Source: Bog-756 sp963839925
Lineage (GTDB): Bacteria > Actinomycetota > Acidimicrobiia > Acidimicrobiales > RAAP-2
Direction of reading: 5' to 3'
NCBI GenBank assembly: GCA_963839925.1
Contig: CAWIWV010000001.1
Span: 372,001-436,000, forward strand
DNA length: 64,000 nucleotides
Positions 48,435-58,083 of this stretch are shown one piece after another; the stretch's first letter is position 1; every line of letters begins with the position of its first letter. The notes under the pieces are model-generated. The model did not search any database. It was given only the letters and a program-made list of their open reading frames with translations, and had not been told where the DNA came from. The position numbers and the translations under genes were made by a program.

Positions 48435-48614
48435 GGGGTGCGCTCCATCGTCCGTCGCCGTCTTCTCGACGAGTTGCCCGATCGTAGGTCGTGGCGGCGA
48501 GCGTCGTTCTCTGCCGGGGTCCGCCAGCGTCGCCGGCGCTTGGTCGCCTGTTGATCAGGACTTGCTTTACGTTCGCGAATCGAAAGGGACGCAACGTAGA
48601 CTTGCGATTCCAAC

Positions 48615-48687
48615 GCCCACGTAGCTCAGGGGATAGAGCACTCGTTTCCTAAATGAGGTGTCGCAGGTTCAATTCCTGCCGTGGGCA
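48615..48687 (+). tRNA. tRNA-Arg (anticodon CCT)
   Basis: A 73-base cloverleaf: acceptor GCCCACG pairs with CGTGGGC, discriminator A, D-arm around AGCTCAGGGGATAGAGC, anticodon stem CTCGT/ATGAG with loop TTCCTAA, and T-arm GGTTCAATTCC. Anticodon CCT reads AGG arginine codons. CCA is not encoded. Mobile remnants begin about 40 bp downstream. Confidence 0.95.
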
Positions 48688-48728
48688 CTGTGATTCTGTA
48701 TTAGAAACGCCTGATCTGCGACAGAACC

Positions 48729-48786
48729 GTAACGGGTGATCTGGAACGCGGTAACTGGGGTGATGCGTGACGCAGTAACGGTTGAT
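48729..48786. repeat. Three imperfect direct repeats before the IS481 transposase
   Basis: GTAACGGGTGAT (48729), GTAACTGGGGTGAT (48751) and GTAACGGTTGAT (48775) recur at 22-24 bp spacing between the tRNA and the transposase gene. Phased repeats of this kind at IS ends are usually transposase-binding sites, so this probably marks the left end of the IS481-family element. Confidence 0.55.
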
Positions 48787-48842
48787 GCTTGACAGTTCGG
48801 CCCCACTTCTCTCCGATCGAGAGATTGGAAGGGGGTGGCCGA

Positions 48843-49480
48843 ATGCTCAAGGAGCCAACCAAAGTGGAACAGCGTTACGACGCAGTCCTGGCCGTCATCC
48901 GCGACGGCCTCACCGTCACAGAGGTCGCCGAGAAGGTCGGGGTCTCGAGACAGAGCCTGTATCGGTGGATGGCCCGTTATGAAGAAGACGGGCTCGACGG
49001 ACTGGCCGAACAGTCGCACCGACCCAACCGGTGTCCCCACCAGATGGCCGCCGATCTCGAAGCGAGAGTCCTCGAGCTCCGGCGGCTTCACCCTTCGTGG
49101 GGTCCGATCCGCCTCCAACACGTGCTGGCGAAAGAGACCGGAGCCGAGCCTCCGTCCCACATGGCCATCTACCGGGCTCTCAACCGGCACGGCCTCATCG
49201 ATCCGAAGGCCAGACGCAAGAAGCTCCCGACCTACAAGCGTTGGGAACGGGGCCGGCCCATGGAGCTCTGGCAGATGGACATCGTCGGTGGGGTGCTGTT
49301 GGAGGACGGGACCGAGTGCAAGGTGCTCACCGGGGTGGACGACCACTCCCGCTACTGCATTTGTGCGGGGATCATGGTCAGAGCAACCGCCCGCCCGGTC
49401 TGCGGGTTCTTCGTCGACGCACTCGAGCGCCACGGGATCCCCGAGGAGGTGCTCACCGACAACGGGATTGAGGACCCAAT
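48843..49480 (+). pseudogene. IS481-family transposase, 3' truncated
   Basis: ATG 48843. An N-terminal HTH ('DGLTVTEVAEKVGVSRQSLYRWMARYEEDGLDGLAEQSHRP') leads into the rve integrase core with the first Asp in 'WQMDIVGG', 'GVDDHSRYCICAGIM', and the second Asp in 'EEVLTDNG'. The family continues with 'KQFTGRF' and a catalytic Glu, but here sequence after TDNG is unrelated, so the enzyme lacks the last third and must be inactive. The open frame runs on by chance into the aquaporin gene. Confidence 0.85.
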
Positions 49481-49673
49481 GTGGGAAACGATCTCTGTCA
49501 GTTTTAGACCTCTCCAATCGTCCTCGCCCGCTCAGTATTCCACCTGGTCAGGAGGGCCGACTCATCCCTTTGCGGTGATCCGAGGTCCACCATCTGCCGG
49601 GCAACGGTCTGTATTTTTTCCTCAGGGGCTCGGCCTATCCCGCGGCACTAGCCCTCTGAAAGGCGTGATCCAT

Positions 49674-50492
49674 ATGGCAGCCACGCAGGACGCCCCCGTA
49701 CTCGGCCCCATCGCCCGTTACGAGCAGAACATCATCGAGCGCATCAGTGACTTTAACGATCCCCACCAAGAGTGGCGCCGCCTCTTCTCCGAACTGCTGG
49801 GCACGTTCTTCCTCGTCCTAGCCGCCGCCGGTGGGGGCATGATGGGCCATGCCTTCCCTGGAACCATCAGTCGAACGGCTGCGGTGGTGGCGCCAGCCCT
49901 GACCGTCATGGCCATCATCCTGTTCATGGGCAAGGTGTCCGGTGCCCACTTGAACCCGGCGGTCAGTATCGCCTTCGCCCTACGGCGTGACTTCCCCTGG
50001 CAACGGGTGCCGGGATATGTCGTGGTGCAGCTCATCGGGGCCACCCTGGCTGCACTGTTCCTGCGTGGGGTCGTGAACGTCTCTGCCATCTACGGGTCCA
50101 ACTACCCCGCACACGGCTACTCCGACATGGCGGCATTCTGGATGGAGCTGATTCTGACCATGGGCCTAGTCAGCGTGATCCTCGGGACGGCATCAGGAGC
50201 ACAGAACATCGGACTCTTTGGTGCTTTCGGTGTCGGGGGCTATATCGCCCTCGCCGGCCTGTGGGGTAGTCCGATCTCCGGAGCTTCGATGAATCCCGCC
50301 CGCACCTTCGGTCCGGATCTGGTGGGCAGAAGCTTCACCGGCTATTGGGTCTACATCGCCGGTCCGATCGCCGGTGCAGTGCTCGCGGTGATCATCGCCT
50401 TTGTCCTCCGTGGTCCCGGTGGTGGAAAGTCGGGCTCAGGTGCCGCACAAGGGGACCTGTTCACCGAGACCTACGAAGCTGGGAGGTCGTGA
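49674..50492 (+). CDS. Aquaporin / MIP-family channel
   Basis: 272 residues from ATG 49674, six helices with both channel motifs: 'GAHLNPAVSIAFAL' and 'GASMNPARTFGPDLVG'. The first helix 'LFSELLGTFFLVLAAAGGGMMGH' is typical. The soluble N-terminus of about 35 residues is longer than in AqpZ. It is intact, between a truncated IS481 transposase and an IS110 tail, and its frame is fused upstream to transposase sequence without a stop. Transport of water, glycerol or another small solute is likely. It may have been carried in by the mobile elements. Confidence 0.9.
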   Translation: MAATQDAPVLGPIARYEQNIIERISDFNDPHQEWRRLFSELLGTFFLVLAAAGGGMMGHAFPGTISRTAAVVAPALTVMAIILFMGKVSGAHLNPAVSIAFALRRDFPWQRVPGYVVVQLIGATLAALFLRGVVNVSAIYGSNYPAHGYSDMAAFWMELILTMGLVSVILGTASGAQNIGLFGAFGVGGYIALAGLWGSPISGASMNPARTFGPDLVGRSFTGYWVYIAGPIAGAVLAVIIAFVLRGPGGGKSGSGAAQGDLFTETYEAGRS

Positions 50493-50498
50493 ATCCCG

Positions 50499-50724
50499 AT
50501 GGGTTCGGGAAAGACCTCAGGACGAGTCCGGCTTCACCGCGGCGGAGACCGCCAGGCCAACGCGGCGCTGTGGCGCATCGTCATGGTGCGTATCGCCCAC
50601 CATCCCGAGACGACGGCTTACTACCACCGCAAACTGCAGGAAGGACGCCGCGAAGAAAGACATCATCCGTCTGTTGAAGCGCTACGTCGCACGCGAGGTC
50701 TACCACTACCTCCCTCGCGGCTGA
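50499..50724 (+). pseudogene. IS110-family transposase C-terminal remnant
   Basis: Two frames give the tail of an IS110/IS1111 transposase: 'RGGDRQANAALWRIVMVRIAHHPETTAYYHRKLQEG' followed by 'KKDIIRLLKRYVAREVYHYL'. The N-terminal DEDD domain is absent and a frame change falls near 50650. It is a fragment left by rearrangement immediately after the aquaporin gene. Confidence 0.8.
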
Positions 50725-51156
50725 AGACCGCGGTCGGGGGTCTGGCTCTCCCCATAACTGTCGCCTTGGAGGCTGACCTTCACCGGTTGTCGGGGACTAC
50801 CCGCTCAGCCACTCAGCCGGCCACGACGGTACCCGTTGCCGCTGGTCATTTTCGCCCCGGAGGCTATCCACGTAAATAACCGGACCGGTCGAGCCGGGAA
50901 TCCACCTTCCTGGCTCCTGGCCCGGCCCGCTGGGTTCCGCCGGGGACATTGTGACCCAAAGTCAGGCCGGGAGCCAAGTGGCGGAACTCAGCTCAACCGA
51001 CCTGACTCAGCCAGGGTACTGGTATGTGACAACAGCGTGACATCCGCAGACTCGCTACGTTTGGCCGGTCGGGTCGGGGCCGAGTTCCGAGCGGACCCCC
51101 GCCTGACCAATACCCCTGCCCAGGGAATATCTCACGCTCACATTCAGGAATGGTTT
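50725..51156. other. Gene-free stretch between IS110 remnant and a conserved minus-strand gene
   Basis: No frame here resembles a protein family, and no tRNA, strong hairpin or IS end is recognised. It is probably scar DNA from the mobile element insertions. Confidence 0.5.
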
Positions 51157-51796
51157 TCAGCGCCCACCATTGGAGGCGTCCCAAGCCAAGGCGCCGACCG
51201 GTCCCAACTCTTCTCCTTCCACGACAGCATGGCTTGAGGTGACGTACCAGATCCGCAGGGGATTGGCATCGAAGTGCTGTCGGTTGGACGTGGTTCCAGT
51301 GAGCTGCACCTTTCCGACGCCGAGTGCACGCCCCGCGACTGCTCCCATGGCGCCGAGGACCGGCCCAGAGCGCCACGCGGACAGCGGCACCATCGAGCCC
51401 AAACGCGCTCATCATCCGGGTAGCGATGGTTGCCCCGATCGTTATCTCCCAGTCGACGGCTCCATCAACTGTGCGGATACGAAGCCGGTTGGACGCCTCC
51501 CACTCGAGGTCGATGGGCCCCTCCTGAACACGCTCGACATCTGCCCCGAAGTAGCGATGGCACGCGACTTCGCAAGCAACAGACTCGTAGAACGTCCAGC
51601 GCCCAGTTGGGTCGCGGTGCCAGATTGAGGTGAACCTGTCACCCACCGACGAAGCTGTCCATCGACGCAGGCCGAGGACGTGGCCAGATGCGAACGGCAA
51701 TCCCATGACGCCGTACCCGGACACCCGCTCGCAGTCTCCTAGAGGCAGCGTGGGTCGTTCTTCGACGGCTTGGGCGAACTGCGCTGGCGATTTCAT
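51157..51796 (-). CDS. Conserved hypothetical protein, one frameshift
   Basis: ATG 51796 is preceded by GAGGTG. The first frame reads 'FAQAVEERPTLPLGDCERVSGYGVMGLPFASGHVLGLRRWTASSVGDRFTSIWHRDPTGRWTFYE', and after a shift near 51400 the second gives 'SMVPLSAWRSGPVLGAMGAVAGRALGVGKVQLTGTTSNRQHFDANPLRIWYVTSSHAVVEGEELGP'. The 'FDANPLRIW.V..S.A...G.DLGP' pattern recurs in actinobacterial proteins of unknown function. Total about 213 residues. No catalytic motif is evident. Confidence 0.62.
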
Positions 51797-51985
51797 TGCA
51801 CCACCTCGCCGCATTGACAAACCCTGTTGCAGAAGATGATAGGCCGAGGTGCGGAGCGAGACCAGCGGTGATTCTTGGCTATCCCCCAACACCCGGCTGG
51901 AGGCGTCATTTAGGCAGCGTTGCTTGCTAATCGCGAGCTGTCACGCTCCGGCACTTACACGGGTGATCCGCCCTCTGGACTGACC

Positions 51986-53077
51986 ATGCGAGGAACCTTC
52001 CTCGGGTGGAAGTCCAGCCAGGAGGTGCGGAATGAAGTGGAGCCCGGTATTCGAGTGTTCTATTGGAAGAGAGACGGACACAAGACCTATCGAGTCGGCC
52101 ATGAGCTGATCGACGAGTTCTTGGAGTTCGCCTCGGTCCGATGCCGGCCGAACACGGTGCGGGCCTATGCCCATGACTTGAAGGCGTTCTTCGGGTTCGT
52201 CGGCAAGGACCCGGGTGAGGTGACGCCGAAGGACGTCTTGTCCTTCATCGCGAATCAACAGCGATCCAGAGCAGGAGCTGGCAACGTCGTGCGGATCAGT
52301 GACGGCGGCGCCGGTTTGTCGGTGGCAACGGTGAAGCGCCGGCTTGCAGCAGTCTCAAGTCTCTTCAGCTACCTGGTGATCCGAGGGGACACCGGTGTGA
52401 TCGTCAACCCAGTACCCCGAGGGATGCCGACCCGCAGGAGTCGTCATCGTGACCAACGAGGCCCGCCTTTGGTTCGGGGCGTGCGACGTCTGCCCCGGAT
52501 CCTCGACACCGCAGAGGTCGAGCTACTGATGTCTTCGTTCAGAACTGAACGTGACCGGGCGATGGCCGAAGCCATGCTCCTTGGAGGCCTTCGACGATGC
52601 GAGGTGCTCGGTCTGCGTCTCGAGGATCTCCGAGTGGGCGAGAAGCAACTGTTCATCGCCGATGGCAAGGGGGGTCACCAACGACTGGTCCCCATCTCGC
52701 CAACGTTCTTTGCAACCGTGGCGGATTATTTGAACAAGGAGCGACCGCCCGATGCATCGACCGACCAACTGTTCGTGGCTCTGAAAGGGACAAGACGCGG
52801 ACACGCTCTCACCGCAGAAGGACTGGATGAGGTGTTCAGCGCCGCTCGGGTGCGAGCTGGCTTGCTCCATGGGACGTGCCACGAGCTCCGCCACACCTGC
52901 TTCACTCGACTGAAGGAAGCAGGTATGGCCATCGAAGCCATCCAGGCGCTGGCGGGTCACCGCTCCATTGCCTCTACCCGGATCTATCTCCACTTGGGTG
53001 GGGACTGGCTGGCCAATGAGTATCGGCGTGCAGCTGAGGCGATCGATGCCCAGGCAGCGGTGGGGGTGGCTCAATGA
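51986..53077 (+). CDS. Tyrosine recombinase / site-specific integrase
   Basis: 363 residues from ATG 51986. An N-terminal SAM-like domain ('LIDEFLEFASVRCRPNTVRAYAHDLKAFFGFVG') precedes the catalytic domain with Arg in 'LLGGLRRCEVLGL', Lys in 'DGKGGHQRLVPI', 'CHELRHTC' (HxxR), 'LAGHRSIASTRIYLHLGGD' with the His and nucleophile Tyr. All active residues are present. Its stop overlaps the next recombinase start as ATGA; such overlapping recombinase sets occur in Tn554-like and RIT elements. Confidence 0.9.
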   Translation: MRGTFLGWKSSQEVRNEVEPGIRVFYWKRDGHKTYRVGHELIDEFLEFASVRCRPNTVRAYAHDLKAFFGFVGKDPGEVTPKDVLSFIANQQRSRAGAGNVVRISDGGAGLSVATVKRRLAAVSSLFSYLVIRGDTGVIVNPVPRGMPTRRSRHRDQRGPPLVRGVRRLPRILDTAEVELLMSSFRTERDRAMAEAMLLGGLRRCEVLGLRLEDLRVGEKQLFIADGKGGHQRLVPISPTFFATVADYLNKERPPDASTDQLFVALKGTRRGHALTAEGLDEVFSAARVRAGLLHGTCHELRHTCFTRLKEAGMAIEAIQALAGHRSIASTRIYLHLGGDWLANEYRRAAEAIDAQAAVGVAQ

Positions 53078-54283
53078 GCGCCCTCTCAATTCCATCCCCC
53101 GACAATCAGAACGGCCCCAGCGATACACGCTGCGGAGGCTCCCGACCTGAGATCACCTGGGGAGAGATTGCCCAGCGTGCGCCACAGATGACCTCCACCA
53201 TGGCTGCCTTCTTGGACCAGCAATCCGTCTCATCCCGCCCCGAGCACCGTCGGGGCATTCGACATAGCGCTGCGGTTTTTTGCTGGTCGGGTGACCGAGG
53301 CGGATCGGTGGTGCGTCTGCGTCGCTGACATCGAACGTCGCCACATCGAGGACTTCAAGATCTGGCAGGCAAAGCGCCCGGGTAAACGAGGGAAGAGCCT
53401 GTCCACAACCACTATCCGGCACCGGTTGGGACTGCTTCGCACCTTCTTCGAGCGCATCATCGAATGGGGCTATGACGATACCCCGGCCCGGGTGCCGATC
53501 TTCCCCGGCGATTTTCCGAAGGCGGATGAACCACTTCCTAAATTCCTCGACGACCCAACGATGGCAAAGTTCATGGCCGCCGTGACCAAGGACACCAACC
53601 TGCGCCGGCGCTTGATGATGGAGCTCCTCGCCCGAACCGGCATGCGAGTAGGCGAGCTGGCATCGCTCGAAGACGACGCCATGGTTCAGATCAGTGAGAC
53701 CTTCTGGTTGCGGATCCCGGTTGGCAAGCTCCACAACGACCGCTACGTCCCGCTCCACCCGATCCTGGTCGACCTCATCAGTGACTACCGCAGAACCAGA
53801 GCACCCAACCGCTCAGGACGTCTTGTTGTGAGAGACGACGGCCAGCCCTTTGACCGCCGGACGGTGCATCGCTATGTCGAATCAACGGCCAAGCGGGCAG
53901 GCATCGGCCATGTCCACCCACACCAGCTCCGCCACACCTTGGCCACTCAAGCAATCAACCGAGGGATGAGCCTGGAAGCCACTTCCGGGTGACCGAAGCG
54001 GTCGAGGCCAACTACGGGCGCACCGATGTACTTCCCGACACGACCGCAGGAGCCAATATGCGCGCACTCGCTGCAGATCACCGGCGGATGTTGGGCAATG
54101 GCATGACCGGTCGCGCTCGACTGCTCGTTCGAATCGGCGTGCGAACGCTGCAACTTCTTTGAGACGGGACCCCAATTCATTCCGCTCCTTCGCCGCCAAC
54201 GTGACCATGCCACCGAGCAAGGCCAAGAGGACCGGATCGTCATATTCGATCGCCTCATCAAGGGCTTCGACGCCGCCCGGTGA
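53074..54283 (+). pseudogene. Second tyrosine recombinase, catalytic His/Tyr segment deleted
   Basis: ATG 53074. The N-terminal part shifts frame near 53280 into 'RRHIEDFKIWQAKRPGKRGKSLSTTTIRHRLGLLRTFFERII', then 'LLARTGMRVGELASLE' (Arg), 'VGKLHNDRYVPLHP' (Lys), and 'HPHQLRHTLATQAINRGMSLEA'. There the LGH...Y block expected next is missing: sequence jumps to 'HFRVTEAVEANYGRTDV' in another frame, and after another shift ends 'CSFESACERCNFFETGPQFIPLL', a known C-terminal Cys region of this recombinase type. It cannot cleave DNA as written. Confidence 0.83.
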
Positions 54284-54453
54284 TTGTGCTTCGATGAAGC
54301 TCAGTCCAGGGTCCACGGATCACCCGTGTAACAACACCTATGTGGCGGTCCAGTTTCCTCATGCCGTGCTGCGGTCCGTACGTGATGATCCTTCCTTCCG
54401 ACTCGCCGTCTAGGACACTGCAGGAGACTAGACCGAGGGGTTACGCTCGGTCA

Positions 54454-56451
54454 GTGGCCAGGACATCTTCAGGCGTTGCATACCTGACCTGTCCAAACTG
54501 TCATTCGCCGAGAGAAGTGGGCCGGAATGGCCGCTCGTTCAAGTGCGCAGAGTGCAGCCGTCTATATGCCGCCATTCGCTGCAAGAAATGCCGCCGCGCT
54601 TATCTGACTTCTGCTGCTGCTTACTCAGACACCAAATGTTCGATGTGTGGCTCCGTCGAGAAAATGCGCTCATCGAAGGACGCAACGTTCGATGAGATAA
54701 CAGGGCTTCTCGCGACCGAGCCGTCGACATCTGAACCGAAGACTCCCGCCACGAAGGCGACACCCAAGAAGGCGACACCCAAGAAGGCGACACCCAAGAA
54801 GGCGGCGCCCAAGAGAACCCCGGTCGCGAAGCAACCGGACAAAGAGGCAGACAGGGGATTCGCGGCTCTCCCGCAGGAAAAAGAACTATCGAGGTCAATT
54901 GCTATCGCGGCAGCGGTTGTGCCCGGTGTCGTTGCACTCGCGGTCTGTGTCTACCAACTGTCACTTCCGAATGCACTGTTTGGGTATCACAACTCGACCG
55001 GGAATCCGTATGACGACGGCGTCTACCTGGGTGCGGCCCTGCGGATCGTGCATGGTGTGCTTCCCTACCGGGACTTCGTACTGCTGCACCCACCCGGCGT
55101 TCCTCTGCTCATGGCTCCGATCGCTGCCCTCGGGCGGATCATCGGCACGCGCGATGCCATGGTTGGAGTGCGGCTGGTCACCGTTCTTGTCGCAAGTCTG
55201 AACGCCGCTTTGGCGGCGGTAGCGGTGCGCCACCGAGGTGCTGGTGCCATGTTGATCGCAGGCACAGCCCTTGCATGCTTTCCATTGGCGGTGGCGGCCG
55301 ACCACAGCCTGCTACTGGAGCCCTATCTCGTCTGTTTCTGCCTTGTCGGTGCGATCGCCATGTTCTCGGGCAGCAAACTTGCTTCGTCTCACCGGCTTGT
55401 GCTCGCTGGCATTGCTTTCGGTTTCGCTGGAGCCGTCAAGATTTGGGCGATCGTTCCCATCCTGGTGGCCTTTGCCGTCTTCGTGCCACGGTGGAACGAT
55501 CTTCGGAGACTTGTGCTGGGCACCGTCGCTGGGTTCGTCGTGCCTTGCCTGCCATTCTTCCTCCTTGCCCCCCATGGATTCATCCATGACGTATTCGTGA
55601 CCCAGGTGGCTCACACTTCTTCTGGAGCAGGACGAGTCACGAGCAGCGTGCGCTTGCTGACGTTGACCGGCTTCTGGGCCATATCTTTCCTGCACAGCAG
55701 GACAGCTCTTGCGCTGTGCTTCGCCGTTGGGGTGATTTTCTTCGTTGCCGTCGTCTACGGCCTCACTGCCCGTTCAAGTACACGCTTCGACTGGTTCATT
55801 CTCGGCTCGGCTGCCGCCACGACGGCCATGATGTTCGTTCCCAACGACTACTTCGATCATTACGCGTACTTTCCTGCGGCCTTCATCGCTCTGTTGATTG
55901 GAAACTGTTGCGCTCGAGCGATCGAACTGTTGGCCACTCGCGATGTCCGATTTAAGGGCCGCTTGGGTTACCTTGTCGCGCCTGCGGTTATCTCGCTCAT
56001 CGGGATCGCCGTTCTGGTGCCAGCACAAGTCAGCTACGCGAAGAGCTATCTCTCCTTCAGCCCAGAAGAACCCGGCTCGATCGTAGGTCGCCTGACGCCG
56101 CCAGGTGCGTGCGTTGTTTCCGATTTTGCAACTGTGACTGTCCTTGCGAACCGCTTCGACCCTACTGATCATGGATGTCCCGCTGTCGTAGATCCGTTCG
56201 GTTCGTGGGAGGCGGTCTTCCCGGATCATCCTCCGGGCTATCCGGGCCCATACCCGAAGTCGTTCGTCGCCACGTGGGGCCAGTGGTTGGACCAGGCGAA
56301 CGATGTGGTGTTGGTTGGGGCGAAAGGCGACGACCTGATTCCGTGGTCACCCGGACTGACTTCGTGGTTCAATACCAACTTTCAGCCCCTCTACTCCGAG
56401 CCCGGCTTCTCCGTCTACAAGCACGTCGGCCACGCACCATTTCTCGGCTGA
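54454..56451 (+). CDS. GT-C membrane glycosyltransferase-like protein with N-terminal zinc ribbons
   Basis: 665 residues from GTG 54454 (the start is uncertain; ATG 54340 gives a longer form). Four CxxC pairs at residues 13/16, 31/34, 43/46 and 62/65 look like two zinc ribbons. A Lys/Pro/Ala/Thr repeat (about 101-120) forms a basic linker. About ten membrane helices follow, with 'NPYDDGVYLGAALRIVHGVLPYRDFVLLHPPGVPLLMAPIAALG', the acidic loop of GT39/PMT-like GT-C enzymes. Zinc ribbons on such enzymes are unusual. The donor would be a polyprenyl-phosphate sugar; the acceptor is unknown. Confidence 0.75.
   Translation: MARTSSGVAYLTCPNCHSPREVGRNGRSFKCAECSRLYAAIRCKKCRRAYLTSAAAYSDTKCSMCGSVEKMRSSKDATFDEITGLLATEPSTSEPKTPATKATPKKATPKKATPKKAAPKRTPVAKQPDKEADRGFAALPQEKELSRSIAIAAAVVPGVVALAVCVYQLSLPNALFGYHNSTGNPYDDGVYLGAALRIVHGVLPYRDFVLLHPPGVPLLMAPIAALGRIIGTRDAMVGVRLVTVLVASLNAALAAVAVRHRGAGAMLIAGTALACFPLAVAADHSLLLEPYLVCFCLVGAIAMFSGSKLASSHRLVLAGIAFGFAGAVKIWAIVPILVAFAVFVPRWNDLRRLVLGTVAGFVVPCLPFFLLAPHGFIHDVFVTQVAHTSSGAGRVTSSVRLLTLTGFWAISFLHSRTALALCFAVGVIFFVAVVYGLTARSSTRFDWFILGSAAATTAMMFVPNDYFDHYAYFPAAFIALLIGNCCARAIELLATRDVRFKGRLGYLVAPAVISLIGIAVLVPAQVSYAKSYLSFSPEEPGSIVGRLTPPGACVVSDFATVTVLANRFDPTDHGCPAVVDPFGSWEAVFPDHPPGYPGPYPKSFVATWGQWLDQANDVVLVGAKGDDLIPWSPGLTSWFNTNFQPLYSEPGFSVYKHVGHAPFLG
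54754..54813 (+). repeat. 15-bp coding repeat, four units
   Basis: AAGGCGACACCCAAG occurs three times in tandem, then once as AAGGCGGCGCCCAAG, encoding KATPK x3 and KAAPK. It is a basic linker resembling histone H1-like and other actinobacterial Lys/Pro/Ala tails, and could vary in copy number. Confidence 0.88.
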
Positions 56452-56571
56452 CTCTGGCCTGAGCGCCGGCCCACCGAATGCCGATCCCGAATGTTGGTCG
56501 ACAAGCGGATCACGGCCTCCCTGGCTGCCCCACAACGCCGGGAGAGGGTCGTTATCTCCGTCCCACCGGTT

Positions 56572-58083
56572 TCACTCAGAGCGTGGTGCAGGACCGATGG
56601 CGGTAGCGACTCGCTGACCTGAGCGGACGGCGCTCTCCATGTAGCCGGCCAGCGTCTCGGTATGTTCGCCCGCGAACCAAATCGGTCCGTAGGGCTCGCG
56701 GAGCAAGGGCCAAAAGCGTGCCATCTGCCCTGGTGCATACACGGCGTAGCCACCACGGGTGTAGGGCTCGTTCGCCCACGCCATGGTTGTGACGATCGAG
56801 GATTTATCGGCCTTTCCTTCCGGGTACACGGCGTCGAGTTGTGGCTGGAACCACTCGATCCGTGTTCGATCATCGAGAGCAGCCCCCCGCTGGGCGGCGG
56901 ACCCGGTGACGAACTGGGTCAGCACACCAGCGCGGTCGGCATTGCCGGGGATCGAGTCGGTGGCGTCCCAGCCAACGCCGAAAGGCAGGTCAGTGATGGT
57001 GAAGCCCGACAGCCCCTCGGCCAGCCAGAAGCGCTTGCTGTACTGAGTTGAGACCTTGAGGGCATGCCCGAGGTTCAGCTCAGCGATCATGGCGCTGAGC
57101 CCGGCCGACAGAGGCGGACTGAAACTGACATTCCGGAGCACGGGCGGGGGAACCGCGAGCACGAGTCTCGCCGCGTCGACGGTGCCGCTCGCACCCACCC
57201 CCGTTCCAACGTGGAGACGCACACCCCAGGACTGCTGGTCGATCTTGGTTACCGGTGAGCTGAGCCTCACCGACGATCCGAGGTCGTGTGCCATGGCCTC
57301 GGGAAGTGCGCTGTTGCCGCGTGCGATTCGCATCGTCTCCACGCCCGACTCAGACAGTGCTTCGTCGACCACGGATTGCTGCAGGACGAAAAGCAGTGAG
57401 ACTTGATTGAACTCGGCGTTGTAGTTTCCGCGGTAGTCAGACTGGACGAGCAGCATCGCATTGGGATCCAGGGTTTGAGTGGCGGCGAAATCGGCGAGGC
57501 TTTGCTGATCCCACTTCTCGGCCCCACTCGCCCGCTCGGGGTGGGCTGGGTCGAGATTGCCGGCCATCGCGATCAGGGCATCGCCAAACGCCAGATACCC
57601 CGACAGGGCTCCGGGATCGGCGTTGGTAACAGCGGAGAGAACACCGCGCTGACCTGCTCGGTAGAACCCAGCGGTCTCGAGTTTGTCAGCGGGTCGACGA
57701 GCCAGGGCGAGGTTGTAGTGGCGGGCCAGTGCCTGAATGTGGGTGTGATTGTCGTCGATCGACTCACCACCCGCCTCGACGTGGAGGCCGCTGCTGAATG
57801 GCTCGTAAAGCGTGTGGACGCGGCCACCTACGCGGTCGCACGCTTCGAGCACGACGACGTCCCAGCCTGCGTGCCGCAGGGCAACCGCCGCCGACAGTCC
57901 CGCCAGCCCACCGCCAACGATCGCGACCCGGTGTTTCGTCGAAGTGTCCGGTCTGGCCTGAGTGCTACAGCCCGACAGCGCGGCCGTCGTCGCCACCAGA
58001 CCTCCACCAGCAAATAATTGGCGTCTGGTCAGGGTCTTGCGCCCTGTCACAGCAGTACGGGCCGCTGGTTGGGTCGTGACCAT
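56572..58083 (-). CDS. Flavin amine oxidase, exported
   Basis: 503 residues from ATG 58083. A twin-arginine signal ('LTRRQLFAGGGLVATTAALSGCS') with Cys 39 in a lipobox suggests Tat export and possible lipid anchoring. The FAD Rossmann motif 'VAIVGGGLAGLSAAVALR' (53-70) and 'VLEACDRVGGRVHT' follow, with C-terminal 'GPIWFAGEHTETLAGYMESAVRSGQRVA', the flavin-binding end of monoamine oxidases. It oxidises a primary or secondary amine; the substrate is unknown. Convergent with the GT-C gene. Confidence 0.88.
   Translation of the reverse strand: MVTTQPAARTAVTGRKTLTRRQLFAGGGLVATTAALSGCSTQARPDTSTKHRVAIVGGGLAGLSAAVALRHAGWDVVVLEACDRVGGRVHTLYEPFSSGLHVEAGGESIDDNHTHIQALARHYNLALARRPADKLETAGFYRAGQRGVLSAVTNADPGALSGYLAFGDALIAMAGNLDPAHPERASGAEKWDQQSLADFAATQTLDPNAMLLVQSDYRGNYNAEFNQVSLLFVLQQSVVDEALSESGVETMRIARGNSALPEAMAHDLGSSVRLSSPVTKIDQQSWGVRLHVGTGVGASGTVDAARLVLAVPPPVLRNVSFSPPLSAGLSAMIAELNLGHALKVSTQYSKRFWLAEGLSGFTITDLPFGVGWDATDSIPGNADRAGVLTQFVTGSAAQRGAALDDRTRIEWFQPQLDAVYPEGKADKSSIVTTMAWANEPYTRGGYAVYAPGQMARFWPLLREPYGPIWFAGEHTETLAGYMESAVRSGQRVATAIGPAPRSE

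Noticed and set aside
48661..54283. Duplicated tRNA-Arg 3' end as an attachment site for the integrases
   Set aside because: I looked for a second copy of the T-arm/acceptor sequence downstream and saw none.
54340..54453. Upstream extension of the zinc-ribbon GT-C protein to ATG 54340
   Set aside because: The extra 38 residues resemble no signal or domain and lie just after the recombinase remnant; GTG 54454 leads straight into the ribbon.
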